NCBI RefSeq assembly: GCF_027214005.1
Contig: NZ_JAPWGY010000009.1
Coordinates: 79,540 to 143,539, forward strand
Reading direction: 5' to 3'
DNA from: Kiloniella laminariae
Lineage (GTDB): Bacteria; Pseudomonadota; Alphaproteobacteria; Kiloniellales; Kiloniellaceae
DNA: 64,000 bases
Shown here: positions 26,217 through 36,020 of the stretch, one piece after another
Position numbering within the stretch: position 1 is the first letter of the stretch
How the letters are laid out: the number at the start of each line of letters is the position of its first letter
Program-made: the position numbers and the translations under genes
The notes under the pieces: generated by a model
What the model was told of the DNA's origin: nothing
What the model saw: only the letters and a program-made list of their open reading frames with translations
Databases searched by the model: none

Positions 26217-26629
26217 TTGGTTTCCTCTAAATACTTTTTCATCGAAGACAAGATATGCTGAGGCCAGCTTCTGGCCTTGCTGATGGTCATATCCACACAA
26301 ACAAGAGTGATATTGCTTGTGCAGCGTAATTCATTGTTACAAACAGCCTCTATGGTGCAATCCATACTGCTTTTACCAATCGCAGTAATCCTGAGGTTAA
26401 AAACCACGATATCTTCCAGCCTGCTCATGGCCCGGAACTCGGTCTCCATTCGAACAGTTGGAACAGCAATCTTCTGATGAAGATGCAACTGATGAAAACT
26501 GCTGCCAATAACCTGCTCGAACCACTCTTCAATGGTCAGGTTAAACATCTCGAAATAGCGGGGATAAAAGACGATTCCAGCAGGATCACAATGCTGAAAA
26601 CGAATGGTAACCGGAAGTTCAAAAGTCAT
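26213..26629 (-). CDS. 4HBT-family acyl-CoA thioesterase
   Basis: 138-residue hot-dog-fold thioesterase of the 4-hydroxybenzoyl-CoA thioesterase type. The active-site motif HCDPAGIVFYPRYFEMF near residues 13-29 is intact, with D15 at the position of the catalytic Asp17 of the Pseudomonas 4HBT enzyme. It overlaps the livF-like stop upstream and the RidA start downstream. In a CoA-dependent aromatic pathway such an enzyme may release trapped aromatic CoA esters and free CoA (proof-reading); that is inference from context. No signal peptide, so cytoplasmic. Confidence 0.85.
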   Translation of the reverse strand: MTFELPVTIRFQHCDPAGIVFYPRYFEMFNLTIEEWFEQVIGSSFHQLHLHQKIAVPTVRMETEFRAMSRLEDIVVFNLRITAIGKSSMDCTIEAVCNNELRCTSNITLVCVDMTISKARSWPQHILSSMKKYLEETK

Positions 26630-27312
26630 TATACCCCCAGATACTGATCACGAAGATCACCAGAAAGTGCAGAAGGACGCCCGGTCCAGACACTGCGACC
26701 CTTCTCCAGAATGACACAGGCATCTGCAATCGGCAGCAGTTCGGAAAGCGTCTTGTCGACCACCAGCAAAGACTGTCCAGCGTCCTTCAAACGACGGATA
26801 GCAGCCCAGATTTCCTGACGGATAACAGGTGCCAACCCCTCGGTAGCTTCATCCAGGATCAACAGTTTAGGGTTGGTCATTAATGCCCGACCGATTGCCA
26901 GCATCTGCTGTTCCCCGCCAGAAAGCGTATCAGCCATCTGCCCTGCACGCTCCCCCAGTCGAGGAAACAGGGATACTACCTTTGTATAATCCCAAACACC
27001 CGGGCGTGCCGTCGCTATCAGATTTTCTTGAACAGTCAAACTGGCAAAACAACGGCGTCCTTCCGGAACCAGCCCAATTCCTAGGCGGGCAGCCTGAAAA
27101 CTGCGAAGTCCAGCCAGATCCTGTCCATCAAAAACAATATGCCCTCTTTTCGCAGGCGTCAGACGGCAGATCGAACGAATAGTCGTGGATTTCCCCATAC
27201 CGTTACGCCCCATCAAGGCAACCAGCTCGCCGGTATCCACAGAAAGGTCCACACCAAACAATGCTTGGGACGGCCCGTAATAAGTCTCTATCTGAGAAAC
27301 TTTCAACATCAT
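26629..27312 (-). CDS. Liv-type ABC transporter ATP-binding protein (LivF-like)
   Basis: 227-residue ATPase of the hydrophobic amino-acid importer class. Walker A MGRNGMGKST near residue 34, signature LSGGEQQMLAIGRAL near 130, and LLILDEATEGLAP near 152, typical of LivF. It is about 10 residues shorter than most LivF. It overlaps the preceding ATPase gene by 4 bases and the thioesterase by 1 base. Because the operon encodes anthranilate activation and ring oxidation, the cargo is more likely an aromatic acid than leucine, so I give no liv symbol. Confidence 0.9.
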   Translation of the reverse strand: MMLKVSQIETYYGPSQALFGVDLSVDTGELVALMGRNGMGKSTTIRSICRLTPAKRGHIVFDGQDLAGLRSFQAARLGIGLVPEGRRCFASLTVQENLIATARPGVWDYTKVVSLFPRLGERAGQMADTLSGGEQQMLAIGRALMTNPKLLILDEATEGLAPVIRQEIWAAIRRLKDAGQSLLVVDKTLSELLPIADACVILEKGRSVWTGRPSALSGDLRDQYLGV

Positions 27313-28058
27313 TCTTCCGTCCCCAGATATGCTTCCCGAACAAGCGGATCCTGACGGATCATATCTGCACTGCCCTGGGCAATGATCTGCCCGTAAACCA
27401 GAACCGAAATACGATCCGCTAGGCGGAATACAGCATCCATATCATGCTCAACCAACAAGATTGGTACTTCCAGTTTGAGTTCTTCCAAAAACCCGGTCAG
27501 TCGCTCTGATCCCCCGGCCCCCATTCCCGCCATAGGCTCGTCAAGAAGAAGTACTTTCGGCTTTAAAGCCAGAGCACAGGCCACCTCGACCTGGCGCCGT
27601 TCACCATGTGAGAGCTCTGCAACCGGAACATCAGCTCGAGGTTCAAGCCCAACCCGGGCAAGAACTTTTTCTGCCGCCTCCAGTAGCTTCTGATCATTGT
27701 CTGTCTGTTTCCAGAAACTGAAACTGGTCCCCGTAACGGCCTGACTGGCCATCATCACATTGCGACGGACTGACAGTGGCATAGCCAGGGAAGAGATCTG
27801 AAAACAACGTCCAAGTCCTCTCTTTGCCCTGGCAGCAATACTCAAGCCAGTTACATTTTCCTGACCGAGGTAAATATTACCGGAATCAGGAGATAATCCA
27901 CCGGATATCTGTGCAATCAGCGTCGATTTACCTGCTCCGTTTGGTCCGATTAGCGCATGAATTTCACCAGGTTTGAGATCAAGGGTTACATCATCTGTTG
28001 CCTTCAATGCACCAAAGTTTTTTTGCAGTTTTTCAATCCGTAAGACGGCTTCAGTCAT
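27309..28058 (-). CDS. Liv-type ABC transporter ATP-binding protein (LivG-like)
   Basis: 249-residue ATPase, partner of the LivF-like protein. Walker A GPNGAGKST near residue 36, the LivG-type segment RCFQISSLAMPLSV near 85, signature LSHGERRQVEVACAL near 148, Walker B VLLLDEPMAGMG near 168 and the switch histidine VEHDMDAVF. I start at the ATG at 28058 with GGGAGG 7 bases upstream; the longer reading needs a TTG at 28076. It overlaps the LivM-like gene by 8 bases. Confidence 0.9.
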   Translation of the reverse strand: MTEAVLRIEKLQKNFGALKATDDVTLDLKPGEIHALIGPNGAGKSTLIAQISGGLSPDSGNIYLGQENVTGLSIAARAKRGLGRCFQISSLAMPLSVRRNVMMASQAVTGTSFSFWKQTDNDQKLLEAAEKVLARVGLEPRADVPVAELSHGERRQVEVACALALKPKVLLLDEPMAGMGAGGSERLTGFLEELKLEVPILLVEHDMDAVFRLADRISVLVYGQIIAQGSADMIRQDPLVREAYLGTEE

Positions 28059-29031
28059 GGCGAGGCCTCCCGGCAAGAAGTCCGATCAATCCACCATTGG
28101 CAAACAACACGACACTTAACAGGATCAGCCCAAGAAAAAATTGCCAGTGTTGGGTAAATCCGCCAATAAATGTCTCAAGCAACACAAAAACGACAGCACC
28201 AGCCACGGGGCCAAAGAGTCTGCCCACCCCACCGAGAATGACAATGACCATAAGTTCTCCCGAATGGTGCCAACTCAACATGCTCGGACTGACAAAGCCG
28301 TTCAGATCAGCGAATAACGCCCCGGCTCCGCTGGTAATCATTGCGGACAGCACAAAGGTCGTCAGGCGGATAGGGAAAGGTTCCACCCCAGAAGTTGCCA
28401 AGCGTATATCATTCAGCCGTGCCATGGTCAGGGCGGCACCAAAGCGTGATCCCATTATTCTCCGGGTGACAAAAATAGAGAGCATGAGAGAAAAGAAACA
28501 GATGCCAAAAAAGATCAGAGGATCAGAAGTATCAAGAGAGAACAAACTGTTGCGAACGTAAATTGACAGCCCATCCTCTCCACCATAGGTGGGAAAGGAA
28601 ATGGCAAAATAATAGATCATCTGGGCAAATGCCAAGGTGATCATGATGAAGTAGACCCCCTGGGTGCGAAGGCTGATCACACCAATAAAGGTTGCAGCAA
28701 GTCCTGCGACAAGAACAGCGACCAGCCATATGACGGGCATCTGGTCACTGCCGGGGATGACCCCAATGAAGTAAGAGCCATCAAACGCGTGATAGGCAGC
28801 AACACCAGCAACATAGCCTCCAAGGCCAAAAAAAGCCGCATGGCCAAAACTGATCAGCCCCCCGAAGCCCAAGGCAAGGTTAAGGCCGACTGCAGCCATG
28901 GCAATAATAACCACGCGGGAAGCCAGGTTTACATAATAAGGCTCATCAAGCAGGCTGGCGCATAATGGGGCCAGAGCCAGCAACAACACCAGGGAAGAGT
29001 TGATCCAGCTTTCACGAGTGAGTTTACGCAT
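28051..29031 (-). CDS. Liv-type ABC transporter permease (LivM-like)
   Basis: 326-residue inner-membrane permease with eight or nine hydrophobic segments. The LivM-type blocks GLNLALGFGGLISFGHAAFFGLG near residue 48, LRTQGVYFIMITLAFAQMIYY near 127 (shown as separate short motifs) and GGVGRLFGPVAGAVVF near 275 are present. It lacks the N-terminal extension found in E. coli LivM. It overlaps the LivH-like gene by 8 bases and the LivG-like gene by 8 bases. Confidence 0.9.
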   Translation of the reverse strand: MRKLTRESWINSSLVLLLALAPLCASLLDEPYYVNLASRVVIIAMAAVGLNLALGFGGLISFGHAAFFGLGGYVAGVAAYHAFDGSYFIGVIPGSDQMPVIWLVAVLVAGLAATFIGVISLRTQGVYFIMITLAFAQMIYYFAISFPTYGGEDGLSIYVRNSLFSLDTSDPLIFFGICFFSLMLSIFVTRRIMGSRFGAALTMARLNDIRLATSGVEPFPIRLTTFVLSAMITSGAGALFADLNGFVSPSMLSWHHSGELMVIVILGGVGRLFGPVAGAVVFVLLETFIGGFTQHWQFFLGLILLSVVLFANGGLIGLLAGRPRHD

Positions 29032-29944
29032 TTGCAGGGAACAATCCTTTTGGCTTTACCGCAAGAACCACGGCCATAAGAAGATAGATCAGCATCGATG
29101 CCAGGGCAGAACCGACACTGGTTGCATCGGCATTATCCAAAACCAGGCTGAACAGACCAGGCAAGAAAATCCGCCCCAGAGTATCGACGACACCAACAAG
29201 CAGAGCACCAACCAGCGCTCCTTTGATCGAGCCGATGCCTCCGATAACAATCACGACAAAGGCCAGGATCAGCATCGGTTCCCCCATTCCAACCTGTACG
29301 GATTGTAATACCCCCAGCAAAGATCCGGCCAATCCGGCAAGGACAGCCCCAACCGCAAACACAAACGTATAAAGAGCGGAAATATTCACCCCAAGGGCAC
29401 CGATCATCTCCCTGTCGTTTTCACCAGCCCGGATCCGCATGCCAATCCGCGTACGGGAGATCAGCAGATACAGTCCAATAGCGATAACAATGCCGACACC
29501 GATAATCATCAAACGATAGAGCGGATAGGTTACCCCTCCCGGAAGAGATACAGACCCACTGAGCAGATCAGGCATATCAAGCCAGAGAGGTGACGCGCCA
29601 AAAATCCAGCTGGTACCCTCGGAAAAAATCAGGATCAATGCAAAGGTCGCCAGAACCTGATCGAGATGATCCCTGTCATAAAGCCGTCGGATCACCACCA
29701 GTTCGATGATAGCGCCCATTACTCCTGCCCCAAGAGCACCAGCCAAAAGACCGATCCAGAAAGATCCTGTAATCCCGGCAACGTAAGCACAGATAAAGGC
29801 TCCCATCATATAGAGAGACCCATGGGACAGATTGATCAATCCCATTACTCCAAAAACCAGTGTCAGACCTGAAGCCATTGTAAAAAGCATGACTCCCAGC
29901 TGGACACCATTCAGGAGTTGTTCCAAAACCAGCGCAATATTCAT
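29024..29944 (-). CDS. Liv-type ABC transporter permease (LivH-like)
   Basis: 306-residue inner-membrane permease of the LivH class. I chose the ATG at 29944, preceded by AAGGGGAG, rather than the longer reading from 29998, because that extension runs through a hairpin and is polar. Blocks include GVQLGVMLFTMASGLTLVFG at the N-terminus, GLINLSHGSLYMMGAF near 38, and VVIVIGGIGSIKGALVGALL near 245. It begins the permease/ATPase part of the operon, 65 bases after the binding-protein gene and just after an intercistronic stem-loop. Confidence 0.9.
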   Translation of the reverse strand: MNIALVLEQLLNGVQLGVMLFTMASGLTLVFGVMGLINLSHGSLYMMGAFICAYVAGITGSFWIGLLAGALGAGVMGAIIELVVIRRLYDRDHLDQVLATFALILIFSEGTSWIFGASPLWLDMPDLLSGSVSLPGGVTYPLYRLMIIGVGIVIAIGLYLLISRTRIGMRIRAGENDREMIGALGVNISALYTFVFAVGAVLAGLAGSLLGVLQSVQVGMGEPMLILAFVVIVIGGIGSIKGALVGALLVGVVDTLGRIFLPGLFSLVLDNADATSVGSALASMLIYLLMAVVLAVKPKGLFPANA

Positions 29945-29967
29945 AAAACTCCCCTTTGGGATGCGTT

Positions 29968-29993
29968 CTCCCGCTCTGTTTGCAGAGCGGGAG
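29968..29993 (-). other. Intercistronic stem-loop between binding protein and LivH-like permease
   Basis: A perfect 11-bp stem CTCCCGCTCTG/CAGAGCGGGAG closed by TTTG. No T run follows on the minus strand, so it is better read as an mRNA-stabilising or processing hairpin that boosts the upstream binding-protein message than as a terminator. Confidence 0.7.
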
Positions 29994-30008
29994 AGCACTC
30001 ACCAGTGC

Positions 30009-31151
30009 TTACATTTTGCACTCGGATACATAAGCATCCTGAAGGTTTTCAATAGCAATTCCGGCCAGTTTGTTGGTCGGTTTTCCATCCGCACCAGCGA
30101 CAACTTCCCGAATATAGATATTCTGGATCGGATGATTGTTTGACCCAAATTTAAAGGCACCGCGTACTGATTCAAACTCAGCCGCTTTCATGGCTGCCCG
30201 GAATGCTTCCGCATCAGAAGGGGCTGCCTTGGCAAGCGCTGACAGCATCAAATTTGCTGTATCAAACCCCTGAGAAGCATAGAGTGTTGGTGTCCGGCCA
30301 TATTTCTCTTTGAAACTCTTAACGAAGGCCACATTGGCCGCGTTATCCATATCATAAGCCCACTGGGACGTATTTTTCACGCCAATGGCGGCATCACCAA
30401 CCGCACCAAGAATCACCTCATCAAACGAGAAAGCAGGACCGAACACAGGTAAACCTACCTCCGCACCACCATACTGTTTCATGAAAGAGATCCCCATCCC
30501 GCCAGGCAGGAAGAAGAAAACACTATCCGCTTTGGATGCTTTTATCTGGGCAATTTCCGCGGCATAATCTGTCTGGCCAAGCTTAGTGAACAGCTCACCT
30601 TCAACTTCACCAAAATAAGATTTGAATCCCGTCAGGGCATCCACACCAGCAGGATAATTCGGGGCAACAATGAAGGGGGCTTTCAAGCCTTCCTTCTTCA
30701 TGTATGCACCCATAGCCTCATGCAGATTATTGTTCTGCCAGGCTACGTTGAAATAGTTCTCATTACAGAGCTTCCCTGCCAAGGCAGAAGGTCCGGCATT
30801 GGGAGAAAGATAGACTGTACCGCCTCGAACCACCTCTGGAATAACCGCCATTGCCAGATTGGACCAGATAATGCCAGTTAGGATATCAACCTTTTCTTTC
30901 TGTAGCATTTCATTCGCCAGCGATTTGGCCAGTTCAGGTTTGCGGGCATCGTCACGGATTATAACCTCGACATCACTTTTTGACTGTTCGATTGCCAGCA
31001 TAAAACCATCACGCACATCGATACCAAGATGAGATCCCCCACCAGACAAGGTCGTGATCATACCAACTTTGGTTTCGGCAAAAGCAGGTAGCGCTGTCAT
31101 TGACGTTGCTGCCATAAGGGCAAAAGCCCCCGCACTCACAAATTTCTTCAT
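30009..31151 (-). CDS. Liv-type periplasmic substrate-binding protein
   Basis: 380-residue periplasmic receptor of the branched-chain/aromatic-acid (Peripla_BP_6) class. The signal peptide ends ALPAFA. The mature protein starts TKVGMITTLSGGGSHLGIDV, the usual first lobe strand and loop, and has DDARKPELAKSLANEML near residue 68 and PNYPAGVDALTGFKSYF near 164. It precedes the LivH-like permease and follows the CoA ligase by 70 bases in one long operon. Related receptors in other alphaproteobacteria bind aromatic acids, so anthranilate or a related benzoate is a fair guess for its ligand. Confidence 0.9.
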   Translation of the reverse strand: MKKFVSAGAFALMAATSMTALPAFAETKVGMITTLSGGGSHLGIDVRDGFMLAIEQSKSDVEVIIRDDARKPELAKSLANEMLQKEKVDILTGIIWSNLAMAVIPEVVRGGTVYLSPNAGPSALAGKLCNENYFNVAWQNNNLHEAMGAYMKKEGLKAPFIVAPNYPAGVDALTGFKSYFGEVEGELFTKLGQTDYAAEIAQIKASKADSVFFFLPGGMGISFMKQYGGAEVGLPVFGPAFSFDEVILGAVGDAAIGVKNTSQWAYDMDNAANVAFVKSFKEKYGRTPTLYASQGFDTANLMLSALAKAAPSDAEAFRAAMKAAEFESVRGAFKFGSNNHPIQNIYIREVVAGADGKPTNKLAGIAIENLQDAYVSECKM

Positions 31152-31221
31152 TCTCGTCTCCCTAAGAGCTCCTGTTGAGATAAACTGGTACTTTCCGTAC
31201 TCATTTTTGTTGAAGCATCGT

Positions 31222-32844
31222 CTACGATTTTTGCTTCAATTTAAACCGTTGAATTTTTCCGGTTTGGGTTTTTGGCAATTCTTTCAGAAACTTGACCACC
31301 CGCGGATATTTATAAGGTGCAATGGTTTTTTTTACGTGGTTTTTTAGTATTTCCGCTGTGTCATCATCTTCGCGAACACCTTCGCGTAATACGACGTGCG
31401 CTTCAACAACCATCCCTCTGATTTCATCAGGCGCCCCAACAACAGCACATTCCAGAACACTTGGATGAAGCAACAAGGCCTGTTCGACATCCGGCCCCGC
31501 AATGTTGTAACCAGAAGACACAATCATATCATCGGAGCGGGCAACAAAATGAAACTCCCCCGTTTCATCCTGATAGAAACTGTCTCCCGTTAAATTCCAG
31601 CCTTTGCAGACATAATCCTGCTGTCGGTTATCTGCCAGATATCTACAGCCCGTCGGACCTTTGACGGCAAGGCGGCCAACTTCCCCGCGTGGAACTTCAT
31701 CCATGTTTTCATCCACAATCATCGCCTTATAGCCTGTCAGTACACGCCCGGTACTACTGGCCTTGGCGTCCCCCAGCCGATTGGAGATAAAGATATGCAG
31801 AAGTTCTGTCGCCCCTATGCCATCCAGGATAGGTTTCCCGGTTTTGGTAACCCATTCATCGAACACAGCTGCAGGCAACGTTTCCCCGGCGGATACAGCA
31901 CAACGCAAGCTTGAAAGATCTGCACCTTCATCCATTGCTTTGAGCATCACCCGATAAGCTGTTGGTGCAGTAAAACAGATCGTGGCCCGATAGGTTTCAA
32001 TGATCTTGATCATTTCAGGAGGTGAAGCATTTTCCAGCAACGTCGCGGTAGCACCGAAACGAAGCGGAAATACTGCCAGGCCTCCCAGGCCAAAGGTAAA
32101 GGCCAGCGGAGGAGATCCAACAAAAACATCCTCTGGCGTTACCTGCAACACTTCCTTGGCATAAGCATCGGCAATGGTCAGCAAATCGCGATGGAAATGC
32201 ATGGTCGCTTTTGGATTTCCAGTCGTCCCGGAAGTAAACCCCAGCAATGCAACGTCATCTCGTCCGGTTTGAACAGCAGAGAACTGAACAGATTTTCCAA
32301 GAGCAACCCGGTCAAGTTCAGCATCATGATTTGCCGTGCCATCAAAGCCGACAACTTTTTTGAGATAGCGACTTTCCTTGGCACAAAGAACAAGCTCATC
32401 CATCAGTCGGGTATCACAAAGCGCCAGGGCAATCTCGGCCTTGTCGACAATCTTGCTCAGCTCGCCCATCCGCAACATAGGCATGGTATTAACGACGACA
32501 GCACCTGCCTTGGTCGCCGCAAGCCAACAGGCCACCATCGCCGGATTGTTGGCAGAACGGATCAAAATGCGGTGCCCGGGCTTCACTCCAAAGTCCTCAA
32601 CAAGGGCATGAGCAATGCGATTGGTCCAGTCCGTGAGTTCCTTGTAAGTACGCTGACGTCCGTTGCCAATCAGGGCCGTATGGTCGCCAAATCCTTTATC
32701 AACCATATCATTGGTCAGACAAACAGCCGCGTTGAGATATTCCGGGTACTGGAAGTTTTCCCTCAGATATTCCGGCTGGCTTTCCGGAGACGGCAAATTA
32801 TCGCGGGTAAAGCTATCAACATGAGCAGATGGTCCCAACATCAT
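31222..32844 (-). CDS. abmG: 2-aminobenzoate-CoA ligase (benzoate-CoA ligase family)
   Basis: 540-residue ANL-superfamily enzyme predicted to form 2-aminobenzoyl-CoA from anthranilate, ATP and CoA. The phosphate-binding motif is LGFTSGTTGNPKATMH near residues 187-202; later ones are DGIGATELLHIF near 305, GWNLTGDSFYQDETGEFHF near 405, and the C-terminal hinge and lysine motif LPKTQTGKIQRFKL. Sequence blocks match the benzoate/2-aminobenzoate ligase group rather than medium-chain ligases. Substrate choice rests on context: the operon encodes the matching CoA-dependent monooxygenase. The start overlaps the acyl-CoA dehydrogenase stop and has GGAG upstream. Confidence 0.8.
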   Translation of the reverse strand: MMLGPSAHVDSFTRDNLPSPESQPEYLRENFQYPEYLNAAVCLTNDMVDKGFGDHTALIGNGRQRTYKELTDWTNRIAHALVEDFGVKPGHRILIRSANNPAMVACWLAATKAGAVVVNTMPMLRMGELSKIVDKAEIALALCDTRLMDELVLCAKESRYLKKVVGFDGTANHDAELDRVALGKSVQFSAVQTGRDDVALLGFTSGTTGNPKATMHFHRDLLTIADAYAKEVLQVTPEDVFVGSPPLAFTFGLGGLAVFPLRFGATATLLENASPPEMIKIIETYRATICFTAPTAYRVMLKAMDEGADLSSLRCAVSAGETLPAAVFDEWVTKTGKPILDGIGATELLHIFISNRLGDAKASSTGRVLTGYKAMIVDENMDEVPRGEVGRLAVKGPTGCRYLADNRQQDYVCKGWNLTGDSFYQDETGEFHFVARSDDMIVSSGYNIAGPDVEQALLLHPSVLECAVVGAPDEIRGMVVEAHVVLREGVREDDDTAEILKNHVKKTIAPYKYPRVVKFLKELPKTQTGKIQRFKLKQKS

Positions 32845-34001
32845 TTGTTCTCTCCTTGTTTTCTGCTGATTTCCTGCCGCGCAATAACTATTTTCTGAAC
32901 ATCTGAGGCCCCTTCGTAAATACGGAGGGCGCGTATTTCCCGATAAAGGCTTTCCACGACGCTGCCCTTCCTTACACCGTCGCCACCGTGAATCTGTACC
33001 GCCTTATCGATAACACCCTGGGCCTGATCCGTGGCAAAGAGCTTGGCCATCGCAGCTTCTCGGGTCACTCTTGCGGCACCAGTGTCCTTGGTCCAGGCAG
33101 CGCGATAAACCAGCAAGGCAGAGGCATCAATATCCACGGCCATTTCAGCAATATGCCCCTGGATCATCTGTAATTCATGCATGGGTGCACCAAACAACTG
33201 GCGATCAGCACAGCGGGTCAGGGTTTCCTCCAGCGCACGACGGGCAAAACCCAGTGCTGCAGCACCAACGGTTGAACGGAAAACATCCAGAACAGACATG
33301 GCAATCTTGAAACCGCTGCCAGCATCCCCAATCAGTGCCGCACGAGGGAGTTTAACCGCCTTGAACTTCAAACGTGCCAAGGGATGCGGCGCAATAACCT
33401 CCAGCCGTTCCTCCACACTCAAACCCGCCGTTGTGGCAGGCACCAGAAAAGCTGACAGGCCTTTGGCGCCAGCCGCCTCCCCTGTCCGGGCAAAGACAAC
33501 GTAAAGATCCGCAATACCTCCGTTTGAAATCCAGGTTTTCTCTCCATCAAGAACAAAATCATCATCTGTTTTTTTTGCCATCATCTGGATATTCGCGACA
33601 TCAGATCCCGAGGCCGGTTCCGTCAGGGCAAAGGCTGAAATCGCCTTGCCTGCCCGGGTCTGTTTCAGCCATTCGCGCTGTTCCTGGGAACCGAACAGGG
33701 AAACAGCCCCCATACCCAGCCCCTGCATGGCGAAAGAGAAATCAGCCAGGCCATCATACCGGGCCAGAGTCTCGCGGATCAGACAGAGAGAACGCACATC
33801 CAGGCGTTCCTGCCCGGTCGTTCCAGAATGGGTTAGAAACCCCGCTGCACCCAAAGCCGAAACCAGACCACGACAAGCAGCATCAACATCGCTGTGATCA
33901 ACAGGGAGGTTACCTTTGCACCACACTTCAAGCTGTTCGGCCAGTTCTCGGTGGCGGTTCTCAAAAAAGGGCCAGTTTAGAAATGATGTATCAGCCATCA
34001 A
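32841..34001 (-). CDS. Acyl-CoA dehydrogenase
   Basis: 386-residue flavoprotein of the acyl-CoA dehydrogenase family. Visible blocks are [20 protein letters not shown] (FAD and substrate contact near residue 128), [16 protein letters not shown] near 152, [20 protein letters not shown] near 275 and the C-terminal [20 protein letters not shown] plus [17 protein letters not shown], with the Glu of YEGAS at the usual GcdH/IVD catalytic-base area. The true substrate is unknown; in this operon it probably dehydrogenates a cyclic or ring-opened CoA intermediate. Overlaps its neighbours by 4 bases on both sides. Confidence 0.88.
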   Translation of the reverse strand: MMADTSFLNWPFFENRHRELAEQLEVWCKGNLPVDHSDVDAACRGLVSALGAAGFLTHSGTTGQERLDVRSLCLIRETLARYDGLADFSFAMQGLGMGAVSLFGSQEQREWLKQTRAGKAISAFALTEPASGSDVANIQMMAKKTDDDFVLDGEKTWISNGGIADLYVVFARTGEAAGAKGLSAFLVPATTAGLSVEERLEVIAPHPLARLKFKAVKLPRAALIGDAGSGFKIAMSVLDVFRSTVGAAALGFARRALEETLTRCADRQLFGAPMHELQMIQGHIAEMAVDIDASALLVYRAAWTKDTGAARVTREAAMAKLFATDQAQGVIDKAVQIHGGDGVRKGSVVESLYREIRALRIYEGASDVQKIVIARQEISRKQGENK

Positions 34002-34810
34002 TTTCCCTCAAATACAGGTTTTTTCTTGGCGACAAAGGCATGATAGGCACGCTCAAAATCCCGCGTCTGCATACAGATTGCCTGGGCTTGAGCTTCTGCT
34101 TCGATCGCCTGATCCGGCGACATGTTCCATTCGTGATTTAACTGGGTCTTGGTAATCCCGTTGGCAAAGGTAGGTCCGGATGCAATACGCTTTGCCAGTA
34201 TCAAGGCCTGTTCTTCCAATTCCTCAGCAGAATGCAGGGCATTGAAATAGCCCCAGTCATGGCCTTCTTGTGCAGACATGCTGCGCCCGGTATAAAGCAG
34301 ATCAGCGGCTCTCCCTTGCCCGATAATCCGTGGCAAAATGGCACAAGCCCCCATATCACAACCGGCCAGCCCAACTCTTGTAAACAGGAATGCGGTCTTG
34401 GCTTCCGGGGTTGCCAACCGCAAATCCGAAGCCATGGTAATAATAGCGCCCGCGCCAACGCACACACCGTCCACAGCCGAAATAATCGGTTTACCGCAGT
34501 TTAGCATCGCCTTGACCAGGTCTCCGGTCATCCGGGTAAAGGCAAGAAGCTCCTTCATGTCCATACCGACCAGCGGTCCGATGATGTCATGAACATCCCC
34601 GCCAGAGCAGAAATTCCCGCCATTGGAGGCAAACACCACGGCATTGATGTCTTCTGCATAAACCAGATCCCGGAAAGTATCCCTGAGTTCTGCATAGCTT
34701 TCAAAAGTCAGCGGGTTTTTACGTTCGGGACGATCAAGCTGTATTACGGCGACGCTTTCTTCCATGCGCCACTTAAAATGAACTGGTTTAAGATCTGCCA
34801 TTGTCGTCAT
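33998..34810 (-). CDS. Enoyl-CoA hydratase/isomerase family protein
   Basis: 270-residue crotonase-fold protein. Oxyanion-hole segments are [15 protein letters not shown] near residue 64 and [18 protein letters not shown] near 121, followed by [22 protein letters not shown] near 143. The first catalytic Glu position of hydratases (equivalent to rat Glu144) reads Ala-Ile in AGAII and the second (Glu164) lies in GLAGCDMG, where Asp-Met is seen, so the chemistry may differ from simple hydration. It closely follows the MarR gene with a 4-base overlap. Likely acts on the alicyclic CoA intermediates of the pathway. Confidence 0.85.
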   Translation of the reverse strand: MTTMADLKPVHFKWRMEESVAVIQLDRPERKNPLTFESYAELRDTFRDLVYAEDINAVVFASNGGNFCSGGDVHDIIGPLVGMDMKELLAFTRMTGDLVKAMLNCGKPIISAVDGVCVGAGAIITMASDLRLATPEAKTAFLFTRVGLAGCDMGACAILPRIIGQGRAADLLYTGRSMSAQEGHDWGYFNALHSAEELEEQALILAKRIASGPTFANGITKTQLNHEWNMSPDQAIEAEAQAQAICMQTRDFERAYHAFVAKKKPVFEGN

Positions 34811-35277
34811 GATTTTTTGTCCTCTATAGCTTTCAAACGGCTGAGAACCGGCACCAGTTCATCAAGATCTTCGCCATCAAGATCAGCAAAAAGATCGTTG
34901 ATAAGGGCTTCATGCTCCCGGGCCATCTCTTCAAATACCTTGCGTCCTTGATCAGTCAGGCACACCAGCATCGCCCGGCGATCCCCTTCAACATTCACCC
35001 GAAGGACAAGAGCATCCGTAACCAGACGTTCTATAATACCGGTAACATTACCGTTCGAGACGAGCAGAAGTTTTGACAATTCGCTCATCTTCAGGCCGTC
35101 TGCGCTGCGATAAAGTGCAGCCATCACGTCAAATCTTGGCAAGGTCGTGTCGTATTTATCTCGTAGAAACTCGCGCAGCCGGGCCTCGACAAACCGTGTT
35201 GTCCGCAACATGCGTATCCACATGCGCAAGCGCCGCTTGTTCACCGACATATCGCTCTTGCTGGACAACAAAGTCAT
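34807..35277 (-). CDS. MarR-family transcriptional regulator
   Basis: 156-residue winged-helix repressor candidate. I start at 35277, where GGAGGAG precedes the ATG and the SDR stop overlaps. The core runs [34 protein letters not shown] (short motifs around residues 22-55), [20 protein letters not shown] (recognition helix region near 62-80) and the wing segment [23 protein letters not shown] near 93. MarR proteins in aromatic CoA pathways often sense a CoA thioester. It sits inside the leftward operon it may control, and a palindrome lies in the divergent promoter region at 38423-38462. Confidence 0.9.
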   Translation of the reverse strand: MTLLSSKSDMSVNKRRLRMWIRMLRTTRFVEARLREFLRDKYDTTLPRFDVMAALYRSADGLKMSELSKLLLVSNGNVTGIIERLVTDALVLRVNVEGDRRAMLVCLTDQGRKVFEEMAREHEALINDLFADLDGEDLDELVPVLSRLKAIEDKKS

Positions 35278-36020
35278 ATCTCTCCTCCGGAAAGGGCGAT
35301 CGCCTGCCCGTTTATCGAACTTGCGCCATCCCGACATAACCAAAGGGCCGTCTCAGCAACCTCTTCAGGTTTAATCAAACGTTTTTGCGGATTATAACCA
35401 GCCAGGCTTTCTTTCGCCTTTTCCGGGGTTAACCCGGTTTTTTTGACGATATTCTCGATAGATCGCTCGGTCATCTCTGTATCCAGAAATCCCGGACAGA
35501 TGGCATTGACCGTGGTGTCTGATTTCGCAACTTCCAGAGAAAGAGCACGGACCAGCCCGACAACACCATGCTTGGCGGCGGCATAGGGGGCAACATAGGC
35601 ATATCCCTTCAAGCCAGCAGTGGAAGCAACCGCAATCAGACGCCCCCCCTGTTTCGGCATCTGCAGCAACCCGTCGCGAAAGGTTAAAAATGTCCCGGTC
35701 AGATTAACCGCAAGAGTATTTTGCCAGTCTTCAAAGCTGGTTTTATGCAGTGGCGCACTCCCCGACACTCCCGCGTTGGCAATGACAATGTCGACCTGAC
35801 CTGTTGTCGCATAGATATTGGCGACAGATTTTTCATCCGTCACATCAGCCACTACATAGGAAATAGCCGGGTCTTTTGCTGCTACGGCCTGTAGCTTGTC
35901 TTCTTTACGCCCGGCAATCCAGACCCTTGCTCCCGCTGCCGCAAAGGTAAGGGCCATCACGGCACCAACACCGCTGCCGCCCCCAGTGATCAAGACACTT
36001 TTGCCAGCTAATTCCGTCAT
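35274..36020 (-). CDS. Short-chain dehydrogenase/reductase
   Basis: 248-residue NAD(P)-dependent oxidoreductase of the classical SDR type. Cofactor motif [14 protein letters not shown] near residue 11 (TGxxxGxG), NAGVSG near 82, catalytic Ser in [10 protein letters not shown] near 132 and the YAAAK pair in [13 protein letters not shown] near 145-150. It follows the monooxygenase/reductase gene with a 4-base overlap. A plausible role is reduction of the 5-oxo group on the alicyclic CoA product of that enzyme, or oxidation of a later 3-hydroxyacyl-CoA; both are inferences. Confidence 0.88.
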   Translation of the reverse strand: MTELAGKSVLITGGGSGVGAVMALTFAAAGARVWIAGRKEDKLQAVAAKDPAISYVVADVTDEKSVANIYATTGQVDIVIANAGVSGSAPLHKTSFEDWQNTLAVNLTGTFLTFRDGLLQMPKQGGRLIAVASTAGLKGYAYVAPYAAAKHGVVGLVRALSLEVAKSDTTVNAICPGFLDTEMTERSIENIVKKTGLTPEKAKESLAGYNPQKRLIKPEEVAETALWLCRDGASSINGQAIALSGGEI

